Numbered from the stretch's first letter, positions 39,776 through 50,672 are shown. The stretch is 64,000 bases of DNA from Symbiodinium kawagutii (GCA_009767595.1 VSDK01018597.1:273028-337027), one strand, 5' to 3'. Numbers and translations: made by a program. The notes: generated from the letters alone by a model not told the origin.

Positions 39776-39870
39776 GGCCCATGAAGTAGTTAACCAAGCA
39801 ATAATAGCTGGTTAGTGTCTGATAATAATGGATGACAACTAACAATTGCAGGGAATATATGCCAACTATA

Positions 39871-39945
39871 TGGCTATGGGTCAATATGAACCATCAATAG
39901 TGGAGGAAAACAACCAACAATGATATAGGGAAAACAATAGGTAAG
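39871..39945. mobile_element. Family B MITE, partial
   Basis: ATGGCTATGGGTCAATATG, then GGGAAAACAATAGGTAAG. The right terminus is absent. Confidence 0.5.
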
Positions 39946-39969
39946 TACCAGCTATATGGTAGATATGGT

Positions 39970-40073
39970 GATTTCTCAAAACAGGGGACCCCGCTAAGTC
40001 ATCCTTTCTAAGCCATTTATAGCACTACACCATCCATTTTTTGGGTATCCTATTTTTGCAAACCACCATATGG
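39970..40073. mobile_element. Family A MITE
   Basis: GATTTCTCAAAACAGGGGACC, AGCCATTTATAGCACTAC, GTATCCTATTTTTGCAAACC. Confidence 0.75.
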
Positions 40074-40450
40074 TCATGTTTGGAAATGGGGGGTTCCCAG
40101 TGGTTTTTATAGGGGATTTGAGTGGTCAATCATAAAGGATGATAAGATTCAATGAGACCGACATGGTGGTTTTTCAAAATGGGGATTATAGTGGTGAATA
40201 ATGAAAGATAATATCGAACAGAGGGATTATAGAGGATAATAGTGGTTCTCGAAATGGTCTTAAAGCGGGTTATAGTGGTTAATGATTAATAATAGGGAAA
40301 CCATGGAATAATTTATGGTGAATTCTATATTGAATGGTGGTTAGGAATGAAGGATAATCACCAACAATAATCCTAAAAATTGGGTTGATATAACCCAGTA
40401 CTTTCTTGGAGGAACAATAAAAACGTGAAAGTGACCACTTTACGCACTCT
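40073..40450. other. Intron, T/G-rich
   Basis: ATAGTGGTTAATGATT-type low complexity. No feature. Confidence 0.35.
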
Positions 40451-41230
40451 TTGGCCAATTAATCAGCTATGACCAATAGCCGGATTTGGTCTACCCAGCT
40501 CTAGTGGAAGCAAAAGGGGTCTACCTTGTTGGTAGTACTTGCATTCACCCAGTATCAGGATGATGCAAGCAACAATTGCAGGCACAAAATGTTCGAAGAT
40601 GTATGTTGTCGCCGCAGTACCATTGCCAACAATTTTCAGATCCATTGCTTCAGTGCCTAACGGATCGCTTCATCAAAATGACAAAGTAGAGTCCAGGGCC
40701 TCTGTGCCCCTGGTTGTTGAAATCCCATGAGCGACCAGAAGAGCTTTTCTTGGAAACCTGCCATCACCTTCCCACTTTTGGACGGTTGGCAACGACCCCA
40801 ATAGCGGCGCTGAAAGTGAGCTGGCAGATGCTAGGATGGTTGGTGATCAAGGCAAACCACCTGGTCGTCATATTTGTTGTTAAGGGTATCTACTGAGCAC
40901 CACGCGCTGCCAGGGCATGCGAAGAATGTAGGCCATGTCGTGGATGACCTGATGTAACTTGTAGAGGTTCTGGTTTACCATAGCTGTTGTAGACAACCGA
41001 AAAATGTCTGTAAAAAACATCTTTGGGAGGTGTCCACTCTATTCATGGATGACTTGTACTCATGTGGATTCATATCTCAGTGTTTCCTAAAATTCAGGGG
41101 CTCCCAAGTTGTTGGAGTTGTCCCTACGAAGCCTGATTGATTGTGCTTCAATTTCCATACAGAGTGGTACCCCCCCACTTAGTTCACTCAGATTGTAGCT
41201 GGAGGGTAAGTACCAGCTATTTGGTAGATA

Positions 41231-41350
41231 TGGCTGTGGGTCAAAAACCCTGTACCCCTGGTTCCCCTCTCGTTTACCATTGTTTTCCCTATAAAGTGGT
41301 TGGTTATTAACCCCCATGAAACTGGTTGCTTAATATTGACCCAAACCATA
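41231..41350. mobile_element. Family B MITE, complete
   Basis: GATATGGCTGTGGGTCAAAA, CCCTGTACCCCTGGTTCCCC, TAATATTGACCCAAACCATAT. Confidence 0.8.
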
Positions 41351-41484
41351 TAGCTACACTTAGGCGTAGGATGGCTTAGGTGGGAACCACCTCACAACCG
41401 CGGGGGTCCGATGACACGCCTGTGACTACCTCGTGCCACTCGCAATCACCTGGGCTGGGTCCACTGCGGGCCGAACGAGGTCAG

Positions 41485-41541
41485 TCATCGATGGCTTCGA
41501 TGCCGGCATCATCATCCAGGGAATGGATGCTTTGCATAGAG
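41485..41541 (+). CDS. 12-residue-repeat exon, short (phase 1 to 1)
   Basis: After CGAGGTCAG the frame reads IDGFDAGIIIQGMDALHR to the strong donor G|GTAAGC. It matches one unit (FDAGIIIQGMDA). Part of this exon's tail is repeated downstream. Confidence 0.55.
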
Positions 41542-41616
41542 GTAAGCAGTTGTTGATCCAGGGAAATGATGGATGCTTTGCAGGGAAGAAGTTGCATACA
41601 GGGAACGGATGCTTTG

Positions 41617-41618
<2 letters not shown>
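41517..41618. repeat. Three copies of CAGGGAAxGGATGCTTTGCA
   Basis: Copies at about 41517, 41559 and 41601. The first lies in the proposed exon; the others are in the intron. Confidence 0.65.

Positions 41619-41671
<53 letters not shown>
41618..41671. repeat. (ATC)n microsatellite
   Basis: About 18 ATC triplets, directly after the duplicated exon tail. Confidence 0.95.
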
Positions 41672-41674
<3 letters not shown>

Positions 41675-42419
41675 GGAAATGATGGGTCGAGGTACTTCCG
41701 GAAGTAGTTGTTGATAGATGGGTCGACTAAGCTGATCTGGATGATATATGGGGTAATGATCATCCAGGGATGGGTCGAAGAACAGGAAGTAGTTGGTGAT
41801 TTTTTTCGACTAAGCTGTTGATGGAGTAATTAATTATAAAAGGTTGTTAATTTATTAACCGGGCTGTTGTTGATAGATTGATTGATTACAATGGTGTTGA
41901 TTGATTAACTATCAAATGTTCTTGATTTGTTAACTGGGCTGCTGTTGATGGATCAACTGGGCTGTTGTTGATGTCATTCATGGTGCGAACCATGCGTGTT
42001 GGCCCGTGGTTTTAACGCATGTTGACCCTCAACATTGTAACACCCCAGGTCTACATGATTGATGATCACGAGCCATGCTAACCGTGATTTTAAACAAAGT
42101 TGCATCATTGTCAATCATTTTCAAATATTTCACAATTGAGCCGGTTACTCATATTCATCATGTCGAGATGATCAAGGTTGATCACACTCATGTTAAACAA
42201 TGCTGCTGTGCACAGGTGAGGTGTTCAACTTTTGCAAAAACCGTCCTTATACTGAACCCGGTTTGGTTGTGCATATATGTATACAGTATATATATTTATA
42301 TATCAATACTTATATTCAAACATACAGTGTTGACATGGACGTTATGTAATATATCATCACCATAATTTTCTTTATCAGCATCTGCATCATCAGCCTGGGA
42401 GTCCCTGCTGACCTGGCGA

Positions 42420-42660
42420 TGTAAGGCGATCACGCATATATACATAAATATATATATATATATACATACATAAAAAAAATATTAATGACGCCAGGGAGAG
42501 TGTGTGAATTTGACACGGTCTACGTGTCGCTTGTCTCTTGTCCCTTGTCCCCTGTCCCAACCCTGTCCCCTGTCCCGCCCCTGACCGAAGCTTAAAGGGC
42601 GAGTGTGTGTATGTGATGTCCCCAGTCCCCCTTGTCCCTTGTCCCACGCCTAACCCCGAA
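42420..42660. repeat. CCCTTGTCCC / CCTGTCCC repeat region
   Basis: TGTCCCTTGTCCCCTGTCCC iterations plus two diverged copies of a GTGTGTGA…CTTAAAGGG block (42500-42605 and 42606-42680). A TA run precedes it at 42443-42462. Confidence 0.65.
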
Positions 42661-42702
42661 CCTAAAGGGTAAGTGTGTGAGTGTCACATGGTCTATGTCA
42701 GG

Positions 42703-42800
42703 CTAGGGTCTAAGTGACCGGTGTGTCTAAGTGACCGCCTCAGGGCCTGAGTGACCGCAAGGTCTAAGTGACGCAATCTTACAGGGTCTAAGTGACCGTC
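42703..42800. repeat. GGTCTAAGTGACCG repeat, about five copies
   Basis: GGTCTAAGTGACC recurs at irregular 12-32-base spacing. Each contains the near-palindrome GGTCTAAGTGACC. Confidence 0.75.
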
Positions 42801-42925
42801 AGCCTCCTAACTGCTTCTGGGCTGTTGGCAGTTCATCATTGACCCGGGTAGCCCGGGTCCTCCAATGTTTCCTGATATTTGCAGAAACCATGGTCTCAGG
42901 GGGGAGCGAAAATGGCATAACTGTA

Positions 42926-43031
42926 TGGTGGTTTCTTAAAATAGGGAACCCCCAAAAATGGTATGTTTAATGCTATAAATGTTTATTAGTGGATGATTCG
43001 GGGGCACCCTATTTTGGGAAACAACCGTATG
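42926..43031. mobile_element. Family A MITE
   Basis: GGTTTCTTAAAATAGGGAACC to GCACCCTATTTTGGGAAAC. Confidence 0.8.
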
Positions 43032-43138
43032 TAGAGCCAGCATTGATTGTTTATAAACCATCAACGCCTGATCCATACCCAACAGCTGAGTAACGGCTAA
43101 ACAAATCTTCATGACAAAAAAGGCATAAATATACATGT

Positions 43139-43220
43139 TTTTTTTTTTAATATATGTTTATTTATATAAATATATATATATTTATATATTTTTCTTTATA
43201 TATATATATATATTGTTTTT
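43139..43220. repeat. TA-rich microsatellite
   Basis: TTTATATAAATATATATATAT and similar. Confidence 0.8.
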
Positions 43221-43385
43221 CTGTTCATATTTCTGTTATTACTTCTTCATTTATTGATTCATCTATATTTTGTTTGTAATATTTGATATTAATTTCACTT
43301 TGGTCGAAAATGCTAAGATCACTACTTGGTGGTCAATGATTCTAGCCGTCGTCGCCCACTGAGTCAGTTTCGCCAGCGCCCTAAG

Positions 43386-43445
43386 GAACCCGAGGATGCG
43401 GCGGAAGTGCTGTCGCATTGGGGAGGCTCCTGGGAGATCACCATG
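43386..43445 (+). CDS. 12-residue-repeat exon (phase 0 to 0)
   Basis: After GCGCCCTAAG the frame reads EPEDAAEVLSHWGGSWEITM before GTTGCT. One clear unit with a Trp-rich end. Confidence 0.6.
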
Positions 43446-44109
43446 GTTGCTGGCTTACAGTCATCATGGGGAGTTCAATTAATTATGTTTACCCAGATAT
43501 CATGGATCATTCAACTAAAACAAGAATCTGAGTATATGATTTCTCACCATGGATTTTGCGAGATCCATATATTGTAATTTGTTTTGAAAAAACAAATGCG
43601 TTTCTAAGGGTGGATTTTGAGTGTTTTTTATTTAGATAAGATGGGTTTACCATGTGGGTGTTTCTTGAGTCATAGGAGTACTCCCAGTCCTCATCCAATA
43701 GTAATCACCTAGGATGAAAAAACACCGTATGTCCACTAGAAACTAAAGTCTTAGCAGCAGATTTACAAACCGCCATGGGTATAAATGGGTTCGGACTGGA
43801 TTGTGATTGGGTTAGACCTGGGATATGAAGGAAGAACTGCATAAACGGGCGAAGCAAGACGTAATGACGTGCAATTAAAGGACGCAGCAATGAAATGAAA
43901 ACACCCACTATCAGCTTTGCGCGCGGTTGGTGATTTGTATTTGATTTTTGTTTCCTGACTGTTTGGATCTGTTTGGTGGGTAGCTGCTAGCTGCAGTGTT
44001 TTAAAGCACCCAATAACCAGGTCAACCAACAATAGTGTGTTAATAGAGGTCATGTACACAAATCAGTCAGTGAATCTTGGGGTGAATTATGGTGTGCCGA
44101 TTTGCACAG

Positions 44110-44148
44110 ATGGATTGCTACCAGAACGAGTTGACTGCCGGCACCACG
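44110..44148 (+). CDS. Possible small exon
   Basis: After CCGATTTGCACAG the frame reads MDCYQNELTAGTT before GTGTGG. The phase (0 to 0) fits, but there is no repeat signature. Confidence 0.25.
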
Positions 44149-44457
44149 GTGTGGAAGTTGCATCTCCTGAAGATTGACTTGAATATTGTCGACAGTAATT
44201 AAGTTACATATAGCTTTGTTCAGTTAGCTAGTGTGTACCCCAAAGTCACTGGCAGTTTCCCCATTTATACTTACAGGTATCACCACGCCTGGATCACCCC
44301 GTCTATGAACACTGGGTCAACCCATGCCCAAGCCTGGTCTAGCTGTTGGAATCCATACTGTAGATTTTAGTTGCTAGTGTTATCATCAGCAACAGCTGTC
44401 GGATGATATCTTGACATTTGCAGATGTTGATTACACAAAGACATATCACCAACAATA

Positions 44458-44561
44458 ATTTGGTTGGTGGTTTCAAATATTTTCCCGAATGCGATTATTA
44501 ACAAATGGTTTGTTGACTTGCGCATATCTTTCGTGACGGGGTGGTTCAACCACCAATCGGT
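44458..44561. mobile_element. Family C MITE, complete
   Basis: TTTGGTTGGTGGTTTCAAAT and GGTTCAACCACCAATCGG termini. Confidence 0.85.
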
Positions 44562-44692
44562 AATAATGATGATAATCATCACAATCATAATCTTGGTACC
44601 TTCTGGTAGATTCGCTTGGAAGATCCCCATCTGTTTCAACGGGAAAAGCTGGTGGAAAGACATGGACTGGACATGATTTTTCCCTAGCTCAG

Positions 44693-44775
44693 CTGAAGCA
44701 CCGCATGTTGATGAACTGCTGAGCCGTGAGCCCCAAGCAAATCTCCAGCTGTCGGCGGGAGAGGGGCCCAGTTGG
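44693..44775 (+). CDS. 12-residue-repeat-like exon (phase 1 to 0)
   Basis: The acceptor TTTTTCCCTAGCTCAG is good. The frame reads EAPHVDELLSREPQANLQLS then AGEGPSW before GTCCCC. The Trp at the end and the VDELLSRE block fit the gene's pattern. Confidence 0.5.
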
Positions 44776-44967
44776 GTCCCCACTTGGTAGCTGCTTAACC
44801 ACAGTTATAGGGCTTAGTTCACCTTACAGCTTTGCACCGTGGGTGTTGTGTACAAGCCTAACTGCCTGCTCCAAGTCTGTTTATCAGGGGTGGTTGGGAG
44901 GCTTGTGCCCTGATGGCTAAGCAGCTGCTGTGCTTTGGGCACTGCTGAGTGGCTGCCAGCAGTAGGG

Positions 44968-44983
44968 NNNNNNNNNNNNNNNN
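44968..44983. other. Assembly gap of 16 N
   Basis: Sixteen N in an intron. Nothing can be said about true gap length. Confidence 0.99.
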
Positions 44984-45146
44984 AGGGAAAGATTGGTGGC
45001 TCATGAATCTTATGATCTTTTGACCAATCATGGAGCTCGCTAATGGCCCACTATAGCGGATTACGAATCGCAGGTTGGTTTCATGTGATCCTGTGGCATG
45101 ATGCTCACCACTCGCGGGAGTGGCTATGGATGGCTATGGATAGCTA

Positions 45147-45302
45147 CAAGGTGGGCCCAACAGCTGTGGCCGTTGGGTTATGCCTAGGGTAACTACCAGG
45201 CAATGGTATGTAGATATAACTGATATAACTATAGTTAAATGATATAACTAGCTTGTTAAGTGGCCTTTTAAACCAAGTTGTAACCTTCGGGGGCCCCACC
45301 AA
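45147..45302. mobile_element. Family F MITE, complete
   Basis: ACAAGGTGGGCCCAACAGC at the left and TTCGGGGGCCCCACC at the right. The inside holds AGGGTAACTACC, GTAGATATAAC, AAATGATATAAC and AAGTTGTAACC. Confidence 0.7.
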
Positions 45303-45343
45303 AGGTATGGATGGCTCATGTTCACCGCAGAACTCCCGTGCAG

Positions 45344-45419
45344 TTGCCGCCAGATCCCGTAACGGATCTCCTTGCATCAATGGACGCAGATGCCGCAGCT
45401 GACCTTGGGCTCCGAAGGG
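45344..45419 (+). CDS. 12-residue-repeat exon (phase 0 to 1)
   Basis: After CTCCCGTGCAG the frame reads LPPDPVTDLLASMDADAAAD then LGLRR before G|GTGAAC. Two units are visible (VTDLLASMD, ADAAADLG). Confidence 0.65.
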
Positions 45420-45447
45420 GTGAACGGGGGGGGTTATACAACTGGCG

Positions 45448-45850
45448 AGCTGGGTCAACATTAATCAACCACCTAATGGGGACAATCACCAACAAAGCTA
45501 CAGGGAAAACCATGGTCAATGATAGGGGAACCAACCTGAGTATGGGTCAAGCAGTTCACCAACCAATCAAGGGGGTTGATCTATGGGAAACCAAGGGATT
45601 TTCTAGGGGTAACCATGGTTAATAGTGGTTACATGGCTATGTGTCAAGCAGTGAACCAACCAATGATAGTTGGTGAATGGTTAATTAGAGGGGATGAGAA
45701 ACTAACATTTTATAGGGGAAATATAGCAACTAAATGGCTATGGGTCAAGCAGTTCACCAACTAATTTCATGGGGGATAAGTTCACCAACAAAGCTACAGG
45801 GAGAACAGGCTGATTAATGATAGGGGAACCAGAGGTATACAAACATGTAT
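45448..45850. mobile_element. Cluster of family B-related copies
   Basis: Three consecutive starts of the type GGGTCAAGCAG/GGGTCAACATT (45451, 45545, 45746) with repeated CACCAACAAAGCTACAGGG and GATAGGGGAACCA blocks. The 45545-45660 part repeats 24020-24160. Confidence 0.7.
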
Positions 45851-46037
45851 GCCGTTGGTTCAGGGTGGGGCTGTAGATTCCGCAGCCTGAACTCAGATGG
45901 ATTTTTTGTTCGACCAGGTCAGGCTGTAGGGTGTCGGCAGCGGTGACAAGACCTCACAATGCCTGGCGACCTCTCTATGTTGGCGACCTGTAGCCAACGG
46001 AAAATTGAATAATCACCAGCAACAATGAGACCAACAT

Positions 46038-46141
46038 GATGGTGTTTTTTTGAGCCATAGCGAATCGCACAAAATGGTCGATTTATTGCGATACATGACT
46101 AAAAGTGAATGATCCTCCCTATTGTGAGAAACACCCATATG
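46038..46141. mobile_element. Family A MITE, diverged
   Basis: TTTTTTTGAGCCATAGCGAA on the left, CCTCCCTATTGTGAGAAACACC on the right. Confidence 0.65.
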
Positions 46142-46369
46142 GTTGACTTGGGAATGATATCCCCAGTGCTCCAAATACCTTGTAAGAACGTAAGGGGCCG
46201 ATCATGATGTTCAAAGGCCTGATCAGAAGGTAGAGCTGGAGCACGGGGCTATGACAATCTTGGTTCATAGCAACAGCCAATGATAGTTACTGCAAGTCAA
46301 TGATGGGAACTAATGATCTTCCCAGACATGGTTGATGGACACTTGGACACTGCTCTGTAGATTGTCACT

Positions 46370-46500
46370 TCCTCCATTTAGAATTTGGTAAGCCCTTAGG
46401 AGTTGAATCTGCAGACATAGCCATTGTCACTTCCTCCATTTAGCTTCCTCCATTTTGGTAAGCCATGTTAGTTGAATCTAAGTCACATGTTCAACACCCT
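46370..46500. repeat. Short duplication with TTCCTCCATTT
   Basis: ATTGTCACTTCCTCCATTTAG occurs at 46365 and 46424, then TTCCTCCATTTTGGTAAGCC again. GGAGTTGAATCT and GTTGAATCTAAGTC are also repeated. Confidence 0.6.
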
Positions 46501-47203
46501 TAGGAGTTGAGCCTTTGGACAAAAAAGGTTGAGCGAGAATCAAGGAAAGTTTTGAGCGTCACAAGGGTTCTTGGCCGTGGCGCCTAACTTCTTCGACCGT
46601 ATGTTGACTTCCATTTGTGTTTAATGATGGTCAGGAAAGCAGCTAGTTGACAACACGGATATTGGCCGAGAATGGTGGTTGATATGGTTCATGAGAGATT
46701 CCGCTGGCTGTGGGCTAGTTGGGTTTGCCTGTATCCCTTGTATGATAGGATCGTGCATGATGTTGCATGATTGCAACGAGAGACATGACCCAGATTTTAT
46801 GGTCAAATAATCCAATAATCTTCCCATCAGGTAGATTCAATAATCATGGAAATAACCCAGGTAGCAATCATTTTTTCCATTTCTCAGGTTTCAAATCTTC
46901 CAATACATCAATCATTAACCAACCATTAACTAACCATTAACCAACCATTGCTCTTGGGAGATGATCACACTGAACATTCCAATCATCTCCCAGGTTTCAA
47001 ATCTCGTCATGCAGCTTTTGGAATCTTCAGTGAAAACTTTTATACGAGCACCGTAGTGAACATCAACACTGATGATAGCATGGTTGATCAGGTTCCAAGT
47101 CAGCCAAAATACTGATTTGGCTTTATTACCTGAGGATAAGTAATAAAAAATCAGGTAAGTACTGAAGATATGTTTGATTTTGGTTTATTACTATCATTAA
47201 TTA

Positions 47204-47306
47204 TTTGGTTGGTGGTTTCAAACATTTGTTATTTTCACTAGTGATTGTCAACATCTGGTTGGTTGACTGATATTTTTCATGACGGGGTGGTTCAACCACC
47301 AACTAG
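47204..47306. mobile_element. Family C MITE, complete
   Basis: TTTGGTTGGTGGTTTCAAAC and GGTTCAACCACCAACTAG termini. Confidence 0.85.
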
Positions 47307-47459
47307 TTATTGTTGGGGGTACCTCTATTTCAAGAACCTCCCTATCATTTTCATAGGTGGCAGGTCAATAGTGATCGCAACCAGGGAACAGAAAGTTCAG
47401 CCACTGAATTATTTTTGCAAAGTCCGTCTCACCATCCGTCACTGAATGATTTGCATACA

Positions 47460-47533
47460 ATTTCATGGGGAAAACTTGCTGGTTAATGATAGGGGAACCA
47501 GGGGGACTAAAGGTGAACTGACCCACAGCCACA
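47460..47533. mobile_element. Family B MITE, right half
   Basis: GATAGGGGAACCAGGGGG and ACTGACCCACAGCCACAT. Confidence 0.6.
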
Positions 47534-48006
47534 TCATGTTCCAGTTTTTTTTACATATCACATATCTAAGGGAAACAACCACATTTACATATCCAGCTTT
47601 AGATATGTAAAAACAGCTGCATGCATCATCGACCACTTCATCACCAAGTAAACCATCCATGACCAAGGAACCATCAACCAGTCATCCATCAACCACCAAG
47701 TACCCTTCGAGATCCATCAGCCCTGGATCATGATGTAACCAAGCATGGTTCGTGCTGGATGATTGCGACAATTTTTTTTCCCCTGCGAATCCGATTCCAT
47801 GTGTTTTCATCCGCTCCCTGCTTCATTTTTCACTCATCAACATGGTTCGTAATGCTTCAACATGCTTACCCCAGATCACCATTGATTCTTGATGATCAAT
47901 GTCGGACAATTGTGTGCTTACCACAAGATGATATTTAAGCCAAATCATGGTCAATGATGGTCAATGAAGTATCGCGCATAGCATAGCAACAGGTATCGTG
48001 TACATT

Positions 48007-48127
48007 CATGTGGCAGTGAGTCAAGACCCCTTACCCCTGGTTCCCCTGTCATCAACCATTGTTTCCCTATAGTTTTGTTGGTCATTATCCCCCATATTGG
48101 CTGGTTAAAATTGACCCATAGACATGT
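48007..48127. mobile_element. Family B MITE, complete
   Basis: GTGGCAGTGAGTCAAGACC, CTTACCCCTGGTTCCCCTG, AAATTGACCCATAGACATG. Confidence 0.8.
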
Positions 48128-48360
48128 AGCTAACCTATGGCCGGTCGGGCAAGCTGAGACGATCATCACCTGGAATTTTCCGCATCCGCGCTGGTTCACC
48201 ATGGTGACCAATGGAGGTTCACCCACCTCACAGGGGGTGGCGCCATGAAAATGTTCCACAGAACGAAGAACAACTGCACATTCATTCGTCATCATTACCC
48301 ATCCTTTGCCATCATATAAGTTTGGTTAAACCATCCAACGAGTGAATCTCGTTGCCTCAG

Positions 48361-48434
48361 GAAATCTTGACACACTTGGGCACAGACTTTTTAGTGGAGA
48401 TTTGTGGGGCTTTGAGCATTTTGAATGATGCCTG
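48361..48434 (+). CDS. Possible exon of the large gene
   Basis: The acceptor ATCTCGTTGCCTCAG is strong. The frame reads EILTHLGTDFLVEICGALSI then LNDAW. The repeat signature is weak but the DAW end is typical. A GC donor (TG|GCTCAG) would give the usual split Trp; otherwise the donor is unclear. Confidence 0.4.
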
Positions 48435-48629
48435 GCTCAGTTGTGGATGATGAGGTTGCATGCTGACAGGGGACAGTGGTGAAGAATGGTCATACCATGG
48501 GCAAACTATGGCTTTATGATGGTTCAAAGAGGGTCAAAGAATGATTAAACAATTGTACAATGACAGTTTCTTGATATTTTTCGATGGTATGCATGGTTTT
48601 TGTTTTTTCATGATGTTTAACCGTGATTT

Positions 48630-48836
48630 GTGGCTCTCAATGACCAGTTGTTACAACTGGTTGCCTCAAAGGCTACTGGTAATGTTATGCGCAATTCCCA
48701 CCCTTTGCCCGGAAACTTGAACATTGTACCACAGTATAACACTCAGCAACTTGGAGAATTTACGAAAACGTTGGCTATACGCAACGATTTGTGCTTTAGG
48801 ACTTTGTGGTTTACAGTTTATGGTTTTAGGGTTTAG
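48630..48836 (+). CDS. Protein-like open frame, unassigned
   Basis: A + frame reads LNDQLLQLVASKATGNVMRN, then SHPLPGNLNIVPQYNTQQLG and EFTKTLAIRNDLCF. Composition is protein-like but there is no ATG start, and the end runs into the telomere-type repeat. A related text (AIRNDLLSYSVWLN) appears in an open frame near 62270. Confidence 0.25.
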   Translation: MALNDQLLQLVASKATGNVMRNSHPLPGNLNIVPQYNTQQLGEFTKTLAIRNDLCFRTLWFTVYGFRV

Positions 48837-48900
48837 GGTTTAGGTTCTTAGGCTTTTTAGGGTTTAGGGTTTTTAGGGTTTGAGGTTTAGGGTTTCCAGT
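48822..48900. repeat. Interstitial telomere-type repeat (TTTAGGG)n, degenerate
   Basis: About ten TTTAGGG or TTTTAGGG units, some broken (TTTAGGTTCTTAGGC). TTTAGGG is the telomere repeat of plants and many algae, including dinoflagellates. Confidence 0.85.
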
Positions 48901-48925
48901 TTTTCGGTTGAGAAGCAAAAACCAG

Positions 48926-48976
48926 CGGGCCTGCGCAGGAATCTGAGGGTCCAGTATGACAAGCGATTGTGCACTT
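48926..48976 (+). CDS. Possible small exon with GTAAGT donor
   Basis: After CAAAAACCAG the frame reads GLRRNLRVQYDKRLC before T|GTAAGT, the best donor in this part. It is phase 1 to 1 and has no repeat signature. Confidence 0.3.
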
Positions 48977-49665
48977 GTAAGTTTCCGGGCAAAGGGTGGG
49001 GAATTGGTCGTAATGTTACTTACTTAGTGCACCATTATGGACTATTATTGACTATCATTCTTACCGACAACTCTCCAAGAATGAGTGCATTGCTTATGGC
49101 CAAGTTTCAACTAACTATGATGTATCATCATTGTCTTAAGCAGTGTGTTTTGCTCACTGTTTGACTGGAGAGCCGTCCCACTGGCAGCAGCAGTTCGTAG
49201 CTGCTCTATGAACATGCATGTGTTGATAGATGTTCGGCATATTGCATTACACAAAATGTGTACAGGTACGTGTATGGTAGGGTGTTTTTGTTGTTGTCGT
49301 TTAAGAATTGAAGTGCAATGCATGCTTTTTGAATGTACATCTACTTTTATGTGCAGGTGCGTACGCAGAACACGTTGTCCGACTGTTTGAATACATTTAT
49401 TCCAAGCACTTCTGTGCTTGCTGTGTGTATGTCATGATATGCACCAATCATGATTACAGCTCTACATCTATACTGTAATGGGTGTTTCTCATATTGGGTT
49501 ACGCCCGAAATCAACCCCTGATCATTTGAAACCGACTATTGGGAGATGATTTGTGAGTCGCTTCTTTAAAAAATGCATGTGTACATGCCAATTTTTACAT
49601 ATTTGGATACACGTTGAGTAGATATACACGTCAGATGCACAAAAACCACTGTCCGCCAAATGCTG

Positions 49666-49780
49666 ACTTCTCAAGCCATAGGGCCACCCCCCAGCTATCA
49701 TCCAGTTTCTTAACCATTACAGGAATAAAAGCCAACCGTTTTTGGCGGTCCCTATGGCTTGAGAAACCACCAACTGGTTC
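49666..49780. mobile_element. Family A MITE, variant ends
   Basis: CTTCTCAAGCCATAGGGCC and GTCCCTATGGCTTGAGAAACC. The variant replaces AAAATAG with AGCCATAG at both ends symmetrically. Confidence 0.8.
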
Positions 49781-49836
49781 GGATATCCCAACTTCCACGG
49801 CACGCAACTGGTGAATAATTAAAGCAACGGGAGCAA

Positions 49837-49905
49837 GGTGGGGCCAAGGTTAGCTAGGGCAACTACCAGTTATGGTAGATATAACCATCGCGTTTGAACC
49901 ACATA
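49837..49905. mobile_element. Family F MITE, partial
   Basis: GCAAGGTGGGGCCAAGG, then AGGGCAACTACCAG and TGGTAGATATAACC. The right half is missing. Confidence 0.5.
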
Positions 49906-49972
49906 TACAACTCACTAGTTGTTGATGATTGTTGGTAACCACCATTCCACTTGAGGTGTCTCAGTGGTCCAG

Positions 49973-50091
49973 AACGAACGTGCCTACGCAGCTGCTCAGG
50001 ACCATCGTGCAAAAATCCTTCAGGAAATGGATTCCGATGTGGCCCTGACGATCCTCACAAAGTTGCAGGAGCCCATTGACGGGATCGATGC
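49973..50091 (+). CDS. 12-residue-repeat exon (phase 0 to 2)
   Basis: After CAGTGGTCCAG the frame reads NERAYAAAQDHRAKILQEMD, then SDVALTILTKLQEPIDGID to GC|GTATCG. Two to three units are visible (RAKILQEMD, ALTILTKL). Confidence 0.65.
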
Positions 50092-50603
50092 GTATCGATG
50101 ATGAGGGGGAGGATGAGGATGATTCTAGCTGAAACTTCCCCATAGACCAAAGGTTTGGTAATGACATGGTATGCGAAACCATCTTCAGTTTGGGCAACCC
50201 CGTTCTAGAATGATGAGGTTGGGAATGGTTCAACTGGTGGACCTCTCATCCTCGCGAAGAATGGTTACTCTGTGAGAACCAATCCCCCGGAAGTTAAAAT
50301 CACAACAGTTTCAGCAGGTAAAACAGCTGTTTTTGGTGGTGAACTTTCCACACATGGATTATTCAGAAAAAAATCTTCTACTTGCCTTGCGCCTCATGAT
50401 TTTGGGAAACGCCACCGAAGATTCCGTGGCCCGCAACGAGTTCACAGCATCTCCGCGCCAGTGCGGTGAAAAATCCCAATGCGCAAGCAGTTACCATGAA
50501 ATAAGCCATTTACATCCATTTACCTATGGTGAATAGTGGTTGTAACAAGGGTTAATGATGCTTCATGATGATAGTAGATAACAAATCCCAGTCACAACAA
50601 GCT

Positions 50604-50672
50604 GGTAGAAAGCACCAGGTTACCTATACTATATTGGCTGGTAACTGGAAGGGGTAAGGAATCCCTAAATTC
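50604..50672. mobile_element. Family E MITE, partial
   Basis: TGGTAGAAAGCACCAGGTTACC and GGTAACTGGAAGGGGTAAGG. Confidence 0.5.

Noticed and set aside
40539..40896. Two 60-codon + strand frames (SIRMMQATIAGT…, RPEELFLETCHHL…)
   Set aside because: Somewhat protein-like, but no convincing acceptor/donor pair or repeat unit was found.
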